Part shown: piece after piece, positions 18,096 through 26,513 of the stretch
How positions within the stretch are numbered: the stretch's first letter is position 1
How the letters are laid out: the number at the start of each line of letters is the position of its first letter
Notes under the pieces: model-generated
The model's input: the letters and a program-made list of their open reading frames with translations, nothing else
Databases searched by the model: none
Told to the model about the DNA's origin: nothing
Assembly: GCA_903926075.1 (NCBI GenBank)
Contig: CAIYHQ010000134.1
Location: 1-64,000 of the forward strand
Source of the DNA: an uncultured Methanomicrobiales archaeon
Lineage (GTDB): Archaea > Halobacteriota > Methanomicrobia > Methanomicrobiales > Methanospirillaceae
Direction of reading: 5' to 3'
DNA length: 64,000 bases
Position numbers and translations under genes: made by a program

Positions 18096-20099
18096 TCAGA
18101 AATTATCTCGTTTATATTTTATATCCTCATAAATTGAGACAATTTCGCCGGAGTGCAATTTATAAACAAAATTCTCCAGATAACCATATTCCCTGTCATT
18201 TTTATCATTGGATACAATATGACTCTCAGGTCGACCATCAGTCCATACCCTGCAGAATACAGAAAAAAGGCCGGAACTTTTCATTCCAGGTAAAACATCG
18301 GTAATTTTTTTACCAATAATATCTTCACGTTTTATATTTTCAATTAATTCGACACCATGATTAATATCTTCAAAGATAAAATCAGAACCATTATCGATAG
18401 CCCTGTATACGGCAACTCCGCTCTTCATATTATTAATTAGTTCCCTGTACCGCTCTTCACTTGCCTTACTTCTCGCTATGTCACGTTTCCGTTCTGTAAT
18501 ATCACGGAAATACCATACCCGTCCAAAATACTCGTTCTTATCGTTGAGCATGGGTGCTGAATAGCGTTCGAGTATTCTGCCGTCTTTCAACAAAATTTCC
18601 TCGTAACTCTTCTCATTAAGGTGCTTATAAAGATATTCGATACGGAAAATAAATGCATCAGGGTCGACAACTTTACCTAAAACAGATTTTATTGCACGTT
18701 CATCTGATTTTGAAGTGATGATCTCTTCTGGAATCTCCCAGATCTTCATGAACTGGTTGTTAAAATTAATAATCTTCCCTTCTTCATCTACAATGAGAAT
18801 GCCGTCAGGGGAAGCCTCCTGCTCTGTTGAAAAGAGTAAGTTTTTGAACAGTATCTCCTCTTCAAATGACTTTCGTCCCGAAATATCAACTATTGAACCT
18901 TCAGCTATGTCGCGTTCCGGATCAATTCTCGCATTAAACTCTCCCCAAAAATTCTCTCCTGTCAACTGGTTGCGGAATAGAACAATATTATCTGCAATAA
19001 ATCCCTGTTCCCGCATAATCCTTTTAACTTCTTCCCTGTCTTCGACTTTAACATAAAGGTGGAGTACATCTTTTCCTATAGCCTCGTCGACATTGAGAAA
19101 TCCAAAAAGGTCGCAATAACGCTGATTGCAGGCGATTATTTTGGCATCACCAAGACTTGTTTCAAAGAGAGCTACTTGTGCATAATGAAAGAGATTCCTG
19201 TACTTTCTTTCACCATCCTGAAGTTGAGTCTCTTTCAGAGTGAGTTCATTCATTGTCTGTCTTAGGACTTCATTTGTTGCAGTAAGTTCTTCATAAGAAG
19301 CTATAAGGTCCTCATGGTTTTGCCTGACTTCATTCTCTGCGTTTACCCTCTTCGTAATATCTGTCACCATTGCAATGGAACCCTCAAAAAGCCCTTTTTC
19401 ATCGATAAGAGGGCTAGCTGATACAATTCCTATACATACAGTGCCGTCTTTCTTTCGAAATGACCTTTCGTATTTCCCACTTTTTCCGCGTCTCCTGTAT
19501 TCCATCTTCATGCTATGATCAGCGAACTCGCCATTGACCATGAATGAGGTGACTGATCTTCCAATCATCTCCTCAACTTTATAGCCAAGCATATTTGCCA
19601 TCTGCTCATTGACAAATGTCGTCTTATACTGACCGTCCATTGACCAGATGCCTTCAAGTGAAGTTTCGACTATCCGCCTGTATTTTTCTTCACTTTCCTT
19701 CAATAACCTCTCTGCACTTCTCCTTCTCACAGCCTGACGTATTTTATGCTTTAATTCCACGAACTGTGATGCGGGGTCCCCTCCTTTCTGAAGATAAAAG
19801 TCAGCACCGGCATTAAGTGCTTCAATGACCACTTCTTCTCTTCCTCTCCCGGTAAAAATAATAATTGGTATTTTATTTCCTGAACTTCGAATCTGCTTTA
19901 ATAGTTCAATTCCACTCATCCCAGGCATCTGATAGTCAGAAATAATTGCATCAAATTTATTTTCCTTTAATGCTGAAAGTGCACTCTCACCTGTCTTTTC
20001 AAGTGACACTGAAAAATCTCCGGATTCTTCAAGAAAAAGTTTGCATAATTCAAGGAGATCTGGCTCGTCATCAACATAGAGAATAGAACATGGCAGCAT
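18096..20099 (-). CDS. Response regulator with four PAS domains, no kinase domain
   Basis: A 667-residue protein from ATG 20099 (MLPCSILYVDDEPDLL); a TTG four codons upstream is possible, but paralogs begin at the equivalent of 20099. The receiver domain is complete (AIISDYQMPGMSG, FTGRGREE, FYLQKG). Four PAS domains follow, at about 135-255, 295-410, 425-545 and 550-665, separated by ITKR / ISGRK / ITERK-type connectors; a coiled segment near 255-295 (ENEVRQNHEDLIASYEELT) links the first two. The protein stops right after the last PAS, so there is no output domain. It may take phosphate from the kinase encoded 59 bp downstream. The gene is divergent from the AIM24-family gene. Confidence 0.88.
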   Translation of the reverse strand: MLPCSILYVDDEPDLLELCKLFLEESGDFSVSLEKTGESALSALKENKFDAIISDYQMPGMSGIELLKQIRSSGNKIPIIIFTGRGREEVVIEALNAGADFYLQKGGDPASQFVELKHKIRQAVRRRSAERLLKESEEKYRRIVETSLEGIWSMDGQYKTTFVNEQMANMLGYKVEEMIGRSVTSFMVNGEFADHSMKMEYRRRGKSGKYERSFRKKDGTVCIGIVSASPLIDEKGLFEGSIAMVTDITKRVNAENEVRQNHEDLIASYEELTATNEVLRQTMNELTLKETQLQDGERKYRNLFHYAQVALFETSLGDAKIIACNQRYCDLFGFLNVDEAIGKDVLHLYVKVEDREEVKRIMREQGFIADNIVLFRNQLTGENFWGEFNARIDPERDIAEGSIVDISGRKSFEEEILFKNLLFSTEQEASPDGILIVDEEGKIINFNNQFMKIWEIPEEIITSKSDERAIKSVLGKVVDPDAFIFRIEYLYKHLNEKSYEEILLKDGRILERYSAPMLNDKNEYFGRVWYFRDITERKRDIARSKASEERYRELINNMKSGVAVYRAIDNGSDFIFEDINHGVELIENIKREDIIGKKITDVLPGMKSSGLFSVFCRVWTDGRPESHIVSNDKNDREYGYLENFVYKLHSGEIVSIYEDIKYKRDNF

Positions 20100-20224
20100 G
20101 AATATTTCCAATTTTTAGTTATATTGTATTGTGTCAAAGGAGAAAAAGCATTCCGAAATAAATTTTTTTAAATGTGTATAAGTTGAAACATTCAGTTATA
20201 AAATTAGAAATGGAGTTGTTAATA

Positions 20225-20920
20225 TTGAATTATGAGATTAAGTACAAACCCTCTTATTCTCTCCTCGTTGTGACATTAAATCCAGGAGAGGCAATGATTG
20301 GCGAGTCAGGCAGCCTTGTTTATATGCAACCAACGATTGGTGTCCAGACACATGGGAGAAAGAAAAGCATTCTTGGAAGTATCGGAATGGCTATTCTTGG
20401 GGGCCAATCGTTTTTTGTGAATGAATTTTCTGCAACCGGAGGTCAGGGGGAAGCCGGTTTCTCTGCTGCACCCCTTGGAGATATTGAAGTACTTGAAGTC
20501 AGTCCTGATAAAGGATTCATTATCCAGAAATCTTCGTTTATTGCCTCGCAAAAAGAAGTCAATCTCGACACTGAGTGGCAGGGCTTCACAAAAGGTCTCT
20601 TTGGACAGGGCCTTTTTATGATAAAAGTATCAGGAGGCGGCCTTCTTTTTATAAACACATTTGGGGCAATTGACAAACATATCCTTGCACCTGGTGAAAA
20701 ACTGATTGTTGACAATTTTCATCTTGTAGCATTTAGTGATACATGTCAATATAAAGTAACCAAATTTGGTGGCTGGAAAGAGACAGTTCTAGGGGGTGAA
20801 GGGTTTGTTACAGAGATAACCGGCCCTGGTGAGATTTATATCCAGACAAAGAACATTAATGAACTTGCAAACTGGCTCTGGACAATTTTAGAGCCACGAG
20901 TCCAGGCAAAAGCAAGATAA
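20225..20920 (+). CDS. AIM24 / TIGR00266 family protein
   Basis: About 231 residues, beginning LNYEIKYKPSYSLLVVTLNP, the usual start of TIGR00266 proteins. A TTG at 20225 with GGAG nine bases upstream fits this start; an ATG at 20210 and a GTG at 20174 are in frame but add residues not seen in the family. Family hallmarks include GEAMIGESGSLVYM, GGQSFFVNEF, GDIEVLEVSP and FGGWKETVLGGEGFV, giving a Gly-rich, all-beta double-psi-like fold. The biochemical role of these proteins in archaea and bacteria is unknown; the eukaryotic relative AIM24 affects mitochondrial inner membrane organisation. Predicted cytoplasmic with no membrane helix. It sits between a divergent regulator and a convergent exporter gene. 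Confidence 0.85.
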   Translation: MNYEIKYKPSYSLLVVTLNPGEAMIGESGSLVYMQPTIGVQTHGRKKSILGSIGMAILGGQSFFVNEFSATGGQGEAGFSAAPLGDIEVLEVSPDKGFIIQKSSFIASQKEVNLDTEWQGFTKGLFGQGLFMIKVSGGGLLFINTFGAIDKHILAPGEKLIVDNFHLVAFSDTCQYKVTKFGGWKETVLGGEGFVTEITGPGEIYIQTKNINELANWLWTILEPRVQAKAR

Positions 20921-20960
20921 AAAGAGAGAATTTCCCAAAAATGATTTTTTTTTAGAGGAA

Positions 20961-23222
20961 TTAAATAAGGTTCTTCCTTTTTCTTCCCCACCGCTGCTCA
21001 ATTTTTATTGCTAGATTATCAATAATCGGAATAATTGCAGGCATTACTATTATTGCACCAAGTAGTGAGAAACCTACGGCAATAACTGTTGTTATACCAA
21101 AATTTGAAATGATGTTAAATGATGAAAAGATTAGTGCAGAGAACCCGAAAAAGGTTGCAAGACCCGAAACTGTGATAGCTGAACCTATCCTCTGGACACT
21201 CTCACGAATTGCCTCAACTGGGTCATCTGTCTTTTCCCGCTCTTCAAGATATCTTTCCATGATAAGGATTGTGTACTCTGCTGCAACACCAATCGTCATT
21301 GAGCCAAGTGTTGCAGTCATGGGTGAATAGTTAATTCCCAGTGTATACATTGCAACTGCATTCCAGCCAACAATAAAGATAATAGGAATAATTGGTGACG
21401 CAGCCTGAATCTTTCGGTAAATCAGTAATAAAAATCCAAGTACAAGCCCGAATCCAAGGAACGTCATTGTCTCTTTACTCTTCGTAAGGCCGCTTATAAG
21501 GGATGTGAACAGATCAAAGTTACCGGTAATTTTTGCCTGGACACCAATCGGGGGTTGTATTTGTTTTAAATCCGCATATACCAGGTCTTTTACGGAACTT
21601 TCAACCGACATATCCATGTTTGTCGTGAAAAACTCAATAATCGTCTCAGAACCTCCTTTCAGATAGTGGTCCTTAATTGATGCAGGGATACTGTTGAGAG
21701 CTGCATCAAGTTCCTGTTGTGTTTCAGGTAATTTACCACTGTTATAACTTTTAATATAGGTTACAATGCTTGTTGCTGCAATGAATTTATCATTATGGTT
21801 TGTTATCTCATAATTACTGAATTTATCTATCCACTGTATTGTATCGAGTTCTGTTATTCCATCTCCATATACATATATGGGCATCGAATCTGTCGACCCC
21901 ACTGCACGCGTTACTTTGTCAAGTGTCACTTTTGCTGGCATATCCGGGGGAACGAATGCTTTTTCACTTGTATCTACCGGTATTAACCCATCTAAATACA
22001 GACCCGCACATGCAAAAATCCCTGCTATAAGGATGACAGGAATTGGATTTCTTGCGATTTTCACCGCTGTAGTAGCAAGAAGTTTGTTGTAACTTCCCAC
22101 TTCTCCTTGTCCTTCTCCTTCCTTGAATTTTTTTCCTTTGGGTTTATACTTAATAAGAATTGCAAAAACGGGTATTACGATGAGTGAAGTAACATAGCAG
22201 AGCATAACTCCGATCATTGAGACGATACCAAATGTCCTGATCATTGGAACTTCTGATACCTGCATTGCAATAAAACCCATCGAAGTTGCGAGCATCGCAT
22301 AGAGTACTGCAGGGCCTGTCTTTTTAATTGTTATCGTAACCGCACTGGCTAGAGTACTACATTTTCTTGCCTCTTCCTCAAGCCGCGACTGGAACTGTAT
22401 GGCATAGTCGATACCAAGGCCGATGAGGACCGGAAAAGCTCCAATAACTGCTGTATTTACCTGTATTCCTACAATTCCCATAAATCCGAATGTAAGAATG
22501 AGGCCAATAAACACAATTAATACCGGAAGGAAGCGATGGTTCACATATGAGAAGAGGAGTCCCATAACAACGACCATCAGAATCATTGCAATAAGGATAA
22601 GACTTCCCATAGAACCACTTAGCTGCTGTCGCATCTGACTCTGGAAAGCAGGATTTCCTGTTACTGTTGCCGTTACGCCAGGTGGAGGTGATGAGTCCCT
22701 TACTATTGCCTCAACATTTGCAAGAGTTGCCTTACTTTTTGAATCCGGTATTCCCTGGTCAAGAGTGATACGAACAAGTGTCATTGACCCGGCAGGAGTA
22801 TATTTAGACAGGATCTCCTTAGGCAGTTTTGATGAAAGAGCATCAACTTCCTCTGGAGATGTGGGAATATTCCCATTATTTACTCCTCGATAGAGATCAA
22901 CAGCACTGTCAATATTCCATATATACTGTTGTTGCTTGATATTTTTTGAAAGTCTGTCGATGTAGTCCATTACGGGCGGGCTCATAACATTGTCAGCTTC
23001 AATGATGATGACAAGATTGTCAGCAGAGAAGGTGTCAATATAATGGAAGAATATCCTCCCGCTTTGTGAATCTCTATCTAGATATGTCTCTGATCCGGTC
23101 GCCATTGTGACATGCGTCATCCCAATGAGTGAAATAAGGATCATTACCCCAAAAATAGCTGCAACAAGGCGTGGCCTGTTTTCTATTTTGTGAGCTATTG
23201 CGTGGTATATTTTCTCGATCAT
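20961..23222 (-). CDS. RND/MMPL superfamily exporter (HAE3-type)
   Basis: A 753-residue membrane protein with two repeated halves: one membrane helix near residue 20, a large extracytoplasmic loop (about 45-205), five helices (about 205-365), then a second set with a helix near 395, loop 420-580 and helices 585-740. The GIDYAIQFQSRLEEE motif after helix 4 of the first half and AAEYTILIMERYLEERE in the second are the usual SSD/RND signatures. This type moves hydrophobic or amphiphilic molecules out of the membrane using the proton gradient. It starts 28 bp after the COG1361 protein gene on the same strand, and the two genes almost certainly form an operon, a pairing common in methanogens. Substrate unknown. 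Confidence 0.9.
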   Translation of the reverse strand: MIEKIYHAIAHKIENRPRLVAAIFGVMILISLIGMTHVTMATGSETYLDRDSQSGRIFFHYIDTFSADNLVIIIEADNVMSPPVMDYIDRLSKNIKQQQYIWNIDSAVDLYRGVNNGNIPTSPEEVDALSSKLPKEILSKYTPAGSMTLVRITLDQGIPDSKSKATLANVEAIVRDSSPPPGVTATVTGNPAFQSQMRQQLSGSMGSLILIAMILMVVVMGLLFSYVNHRFLPVLIVFIGLILTFGFMGIVGIQVNTAVIGAFPVLIGLGIDYAIQFQSRLEEEARKCSTLASAVTITIKKTGPAVLYAMLATSMGFIAMQVSEVPMIRTFGIVSMIGVMLCYVTSLIVIPVFAILIKYKPKGKKFKEGEGQGEVGSYNKLLATTAVKIARNPIPVILIAGIFACAGLYLDGLIPVDTSEKAFVPPDMPAKVTLDKVTRAVGSTDSMPIYVYGDGITELDTIQWIDKFSNYEITNHNDKFIAATSIVTYIKSYNSGKLPETQQELDAALNSIPASIKDHYLKGGSETIIEFFTTNMDMSVESSVKDLVYADLKQIQPPIGVQAKITGNFDLFTSLISGLTKSKETMTFLGFGLVLGFLLLIYRKIQAASPIIPIIFIVGWNAVAMYTLGINYSPMTATLGSMTIGVAAEYTILIMERYLEEREKTDDPVEAIRESVQRIGSAITVSGLATFFGFSALIFSSFNIISNFGITTVIAVGFSLLGAIIVMPAIIPIIDNLAIKIEQRWGRKRKNLI

Positions 23223-23250
23223 TTCATGTCACCTGGAAAAAAAGAATTGG

Positions 23251-24573
23251 TTACTGGCCCTTCTTTTTTCTATAGATGAAGTAATAGTAATATCCGGCGC
23301 CAATAAGGATGATAACAATAATTACGTAAGGTACAAAAGAAAGAGCCCCTGCAGGAGTTACTTTTACAGGAAGCTTCATTGTATCTGATACCTGGCTGTT
23401 ATCAAGTGAGTCTCTGTATCTGACTTCAGTGTCCAGTCCGTAATCTTTTGAAACAGCACTTTTATCAACTGTTACTTCAAAATGGGCGTCCACTGATTCG
23501 CCAGGCTTCATATCACCAAGATATGAAGTGTCATCACTGCTTGTAAAAGGGTCAACCGCACTAATTCTTGCCTGGGCACTATATGCTGTCGCTGCCCCCG
23601 TATTTTTTATGGATACCTCAAGGACTTTCTTTTCTCCGGGATGTATCTCATTCGGTGGCGAATCAATTGCAAAATCAATTTTCCCTCCAACAGGAATACT
23701 TACGGTCTCAATAAGTGATGATACAGTATCTCCGTCGCCATTCTCATAGACTGCCACAACATCAAGAGGATATTCTCCAGCCTGAGCGTCTTTGTCGACA
23801 GAGATCTTAAACTTTGTTTCAATTGTAGAGTTCTTTGTGAAGTCTCCAATATACTTGCTTGCTTCAACTGGAATTACCGGGCTTCCCGGATTTCTTACAA
23901 TCTTTATAATTGCCTTCTTACCCGAATCCTGGCCTGAATTCTGAAGGTCCAGTGTAACATAACCCTCTGTACCTGCATTGACCTGTTCTGCTGTTACATT
24001 AATAATATCAAGTGCTATTACTTTCTTTATTTTTATTACAAGGGGAAGTATTACGTCCTTATCCCGGTAAATATAATTTATACTGTCAAGGCCTTCCTGT
24101 TCAGCTGAGTCCAGGTATGTATATTTCAGGTCAAGCGGGAGTTCTAATGTGCCTTCACTCGTTGCCTTTGGAATTTTGACCTGGAACTTTACTTGCGTAC
24201 TTGTCCCACCTTTAATATCTCCGATCATCTGCGGGTCTGTTTTAATAATTACCCCTGAATTTCCAGGACCTAATGAAGCTTTTACAAGCTTTGCTGTATT
24301 TGGGAGGTCATCCCTGTCCACAATCCCGGGCCTTACGAATTTTAGATCATTGAGGCCATGATTTTCGATGTTGACTGAAAGGTTCGCAAAGTCACCTGGA
24401 GTAAATTCGTTCTGGCCCATGAGTGCCGCAGAGAGATCGGGTGAACCAGACATATACTGGGTACCTGCCGATACCGGAAACGCTGCGAGTAGAGTCACAG
24501 AGAAGAGCACTGTAGACAAAAGCAGCATTTTTTTCAAAGAAGATTTCATAAAATGCTTATTAAACATGTTCAT
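23251..24573 (-). CDS. COG1361 secreted protein (NPCBM/CARDB-like domains) with C-terminal membrane anchor
   Basis: About 440 residues from ATG 24573; a longer frame runs to 24648, but GGTTGA 7 nt before 24573 and the signal peptide favour this start (signal region SSLKKMLLLSTVLFSVTLL, cut after VSAG). Three or more immunoglobulin-like CARDB/NEW3-type domains follow, with motifs such as FTPGDFANLSVNIENHGLND, VNAGTEGYVTLDLQNSG and IHPGEKKVLEVSIKNTG. The C-terminus is a membrane helix (FVPYVIIVIILIGAGYYYYF) and a basic tail, so the domains are displayed outside the membrane. It is the first gene of an operon with the RND exporter and probably acts as its extracytoplasmic partner. Confidence 0.88.
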   Translation of the reverse strand: MNMFNKHFMKSSLKKMLLLSTVLFSVTLLAAFPVSAGTQYMSGSPDLSAALMGQNEFTPGDFANLSVNIENHGLNDLKFVRPGIVDRDDLPNTAKLVKASLGPGNSGVIIKTDPQMIGDIKGGTSTQVKFQVKIPKATSEGTLELPLDLKYTYLDSAEQEGLDSINYIYRDKDVILPLVIKIKKVIALDIINVTAEQVNAGTEGYVTLDLQNSGQDSGKKAIIKIVRNPGSPVIPVEASKYIGDFTKNSTIETKFKISVDKDAQAGEYPLDVVAVYENGDGDTVSSLIETVSIPVGGKIDFAIDSPPNEIHPGEKKVLEVSIKNTGAATAYSAQARISAVDPFTSSDDTSYLGDMKPGESVDAHFEVTVDKSAVSKDYGLDTEVRYRDSLDNSQVSDTMKLPVKVTPAGALSFVPYVIIVIILIGAGYYYYFIYRKKKGQ

Positions 24574-24699
24574 AGTTTTCAACCGTAGAATTCTTAATAG
24601 CAGATGTTGTATTGGATTATATTTATATTTTCTGGTTATTTGTAACAAATATAAGATTCAAATATCAATAACTAATATAGGTTTCGAATCTAGAAAACA

Positions 24700-24707
24700 T
24701 TTAAATA
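24700..24707 (+). promoter_or_regulatory. TATA box for a leaderless regulator transcript
   Basis: TTTAAATA centred about 27 bases before the ATG at 24731. No Shine-Dalgarno is present before that ATG, so the message probably starts at or next to the start codon. Confidence 0.55.
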
Positions 24708-24730
24708 CTAATAAAGATCATTCAGTTCTG

Positions 24731-26038
24731 ATGTATCGGTTTCATGAAGAGCTCAGGCGTATTAAGGACCTTCTGCAAAAGTCGTCCCATGGCATGAGCA
24801 TAACCGAAATTGCAATGGCTGTTTCAAAGAATAAACATTCAGTCGGTAGATACCTTGATGTTCTTCAGGCCCTTGGGCAGGTTGAGATGAGGACATATGG
24901 GATGGCGAAAGTATATACTCATTCCCAGAGGGTGCCCTTCTCTGAAATACTTAGTTGTTCAAGAGAGCTCTTTATCCTAATTGATAACGATGAGAGAATT
25001 ATACAGATCAATGATTTATTTCTGGAACTTCTACAAAATACGCGGGAACAGGTCATAGGAAAAAATATAAGGTTTGTCCAGTCTACAAGACCCGGTGTTG
25101 CAGACCTTCTCCAGGAGATAGCAAACACTCTTAATTCTAAAAAAATACCAGACAGCCTGACTCTTGAAGACGAAAAAAGATATTTTCAACCAAGGTATAT
25201 CGCCACAACACTTGAAGACGGTAACAATGCTACAATTATTACACTTAATGAGATAACTGACAAAGTAAAGGCGTACGTTGCGCTCAAAGAGAGTGAAACT
25301 CTCTTTCGTGGCCTTGCAGAGAACACAAAGGACGGAGTAATAATAAGTGAAGGTGATTCTTATCTCTATTGTAATCCTCGTTCTGAAGAAATTCTTGGAT
25401 ATTCACGCGAAGAAATACTATCAGCCGATCCATTCCAGTTTATTGTACCTGAAGAGAGGGAGAAGATACAGGAGTTATCTGCACGCCACCAGGAAAAAGG
25501 TGATACACCTGAAGAATTCAGGGTATGGATCATGCGAAAGGACGGCGAAAAGAGATATCTGCTTTGCAGACTTTCAAAGGTTGCGTATGAAAACAATTAT
25601 AGGTTTTACATAGTCCTTACCGATATAACGGATTGGAAAGAGCGAGATGATGAAATAAAAGACCAGGTTGCTTTAATACGCCATCTTATGGATGCTTTTC
25701 CTCGCCCAGTTTACTATATGAATGCCGAAGGCCAGCTTATGGGTTGCAATAAGGCATTTGAGAGTGCAACCGGAATCGAACGCCAGGAGTCGATTGGAAG
25801 GCCTATTCGCGATATCTGTCCAGAAGATCTCTCTTTTGCATTGATGAAAGGGGCAGGTGAATACGTCTCTACCGGTGGTTCTTTCTCGCACCCCGCAAAA
25901 ATTTTGTATAATGACGGCTCGATACATGACTTACTTATAGAGAAAGCTGTAATATCGGGAAATAGTCCCAATAAAGGTTGGTTGATTGGCATTCTTGTGG
26001 AAAAGATTGAAAAGAACAAAATTTCTGTCAATTGTTAA
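24731..26038 (+). CDS. HTH-PAS sensor-regulator, divergent from the RND operon
   Basis: A 435-residue protein. The longer open frame from 24368 overlaps the opposite-strand COG1361 gene and is not real; ATG 24731 fits the leaderless promoter. Residues 1-65 form a winged-helix-like domain (SITEIAMAVSKNKHSVGRYL, then LQALGQVEMRTYGMAKVY). Three PAS domains follow at about 72-185, 188-310 and 318-430 (e.g. LFRGLAENTKDGVIISEGDS, LMDAFPRPVYYMNAEGQLMG). There is no kinase domain, so this is a one-component type in which PAS ligand or redox sensing would alter DNA binding directly. Its position, head to head with the exporter operon across 157 bp, makes that operon the likeliest target. Confidence 0.85.
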   Translation: MYRFHEELRRIKDLLQKSSHGMSITEIAMAVSKNKHSVGRYLDVLQALGQVEMRTYGMAKVYTHSQRVPFSEILSCSRELFILIDNDERIIQINDLFLELLQNTREQVIGKNIRFVQSTRPGVADLLQEIANTLNSKKIPDSLTLEDEKRYFQPRYIATTLEDGNNATIITLNEITDKVKAYVALKESETLFRGLAENTKDGVIISEGDSYLYCNPRSEEILGYSREEILSADPFQFIVPEEREKIQELSARHQEKGDTPEEFRVWIMRKDGEKRYLLCRLSKVAYENNYRFYIVLTDITDWKERDDEIKDQVALIRHLMDAFPRPVYYMNAEGQLMGCNKAFESATGIERQESIGRPIRDICPEDLSFALMKGAGEYVSTGGSFSHPAKILYNDGSIHDLLIEKAVISGNSPNKGWLIGILVEKIEKNKISVNC

Positions 26039-26122
26039 AAAAGCATCAACGAATAGCAGAAATTTCTTTAATTATAGATTTTTGCACCAGATATTTCATT
26101 TTATTTTAAATTCTTTTGATTT

Positions 26123-26500
26123 TTAAACATGAAGATAAATAATTGACCATACAAGGTCTGATTGTTGCATTATGATGGTCATTTGATACGAATTTTCGTT
26201 TATCTCTTCCCCGTCTGTCCTCCAGAGAGTGGATTTTACAAGAATAAGAACTTTAGATTCAAGAGAAACAAGTCTAATATCAGTAAACCGAAGGATGCTT
26301 TTTTTGATTCCTTCAAAATGTATTACAAGAATATTTTTAACCTGTTCTCTTCCTTCAATCCTTTTTAACCCTATTATGCCTGTAAAATCAGGGTCAAAAT
26401 TTAAAATAAGACTATCAATATCCTTGTTATTATATTGTGAGGCTACCTGCTCAAGTTTAGCAAAGATCTCTCTCCGGTTTTTTTCTGAAATATGAGTCAT
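26123..26500 (-). CDS. NTF2-like / SnoaL-type small protein
   Basis: A 125-residue protein with the layout of a DUF4440/SnoaL-like alpha+beta barrel: helix EIFAKLEQVASQYNNKDI, then LILNFDPDFTGIIG, EGREQVKNIL, and beta strands RLVSLESKVLILVKSTLWR and ENSYQMTIIMQQSDLVWSII. These proteins bind small ligands or act as dimer partners, and no catalytic pair is obvious here. It begins 13 bp after the end of the ATPase gene on the same strand, so it looks like the last gene of a three-gene operon (28980 to 26123). Its role in that operon is unknown. The ATG start is ordinary. Confidence 0.7.
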   Translation of the reverse strand: MTHISEKNRREIFAKLEQVASQYNNKDIDSLILNFDPDFTGIIGLKRIEGREQVKNILVIHFEGIKKSILRFTDIRLVSLESKVLILVKSTLWRTDGEEINENSYQMTIIMQQSDLVWSIIYLHV

Positions 26501-26513
26501 CCAGAAGTAAATA

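Noticed and set aside
24368-24730. Extended N-terminus of the HTH-PAS regulator
   Set aside because: This part overlaps the start of the COG1361 gene on the other strand and reads as non-homologous sequence before the winged helix; promoter evidence favours ATG 24731.
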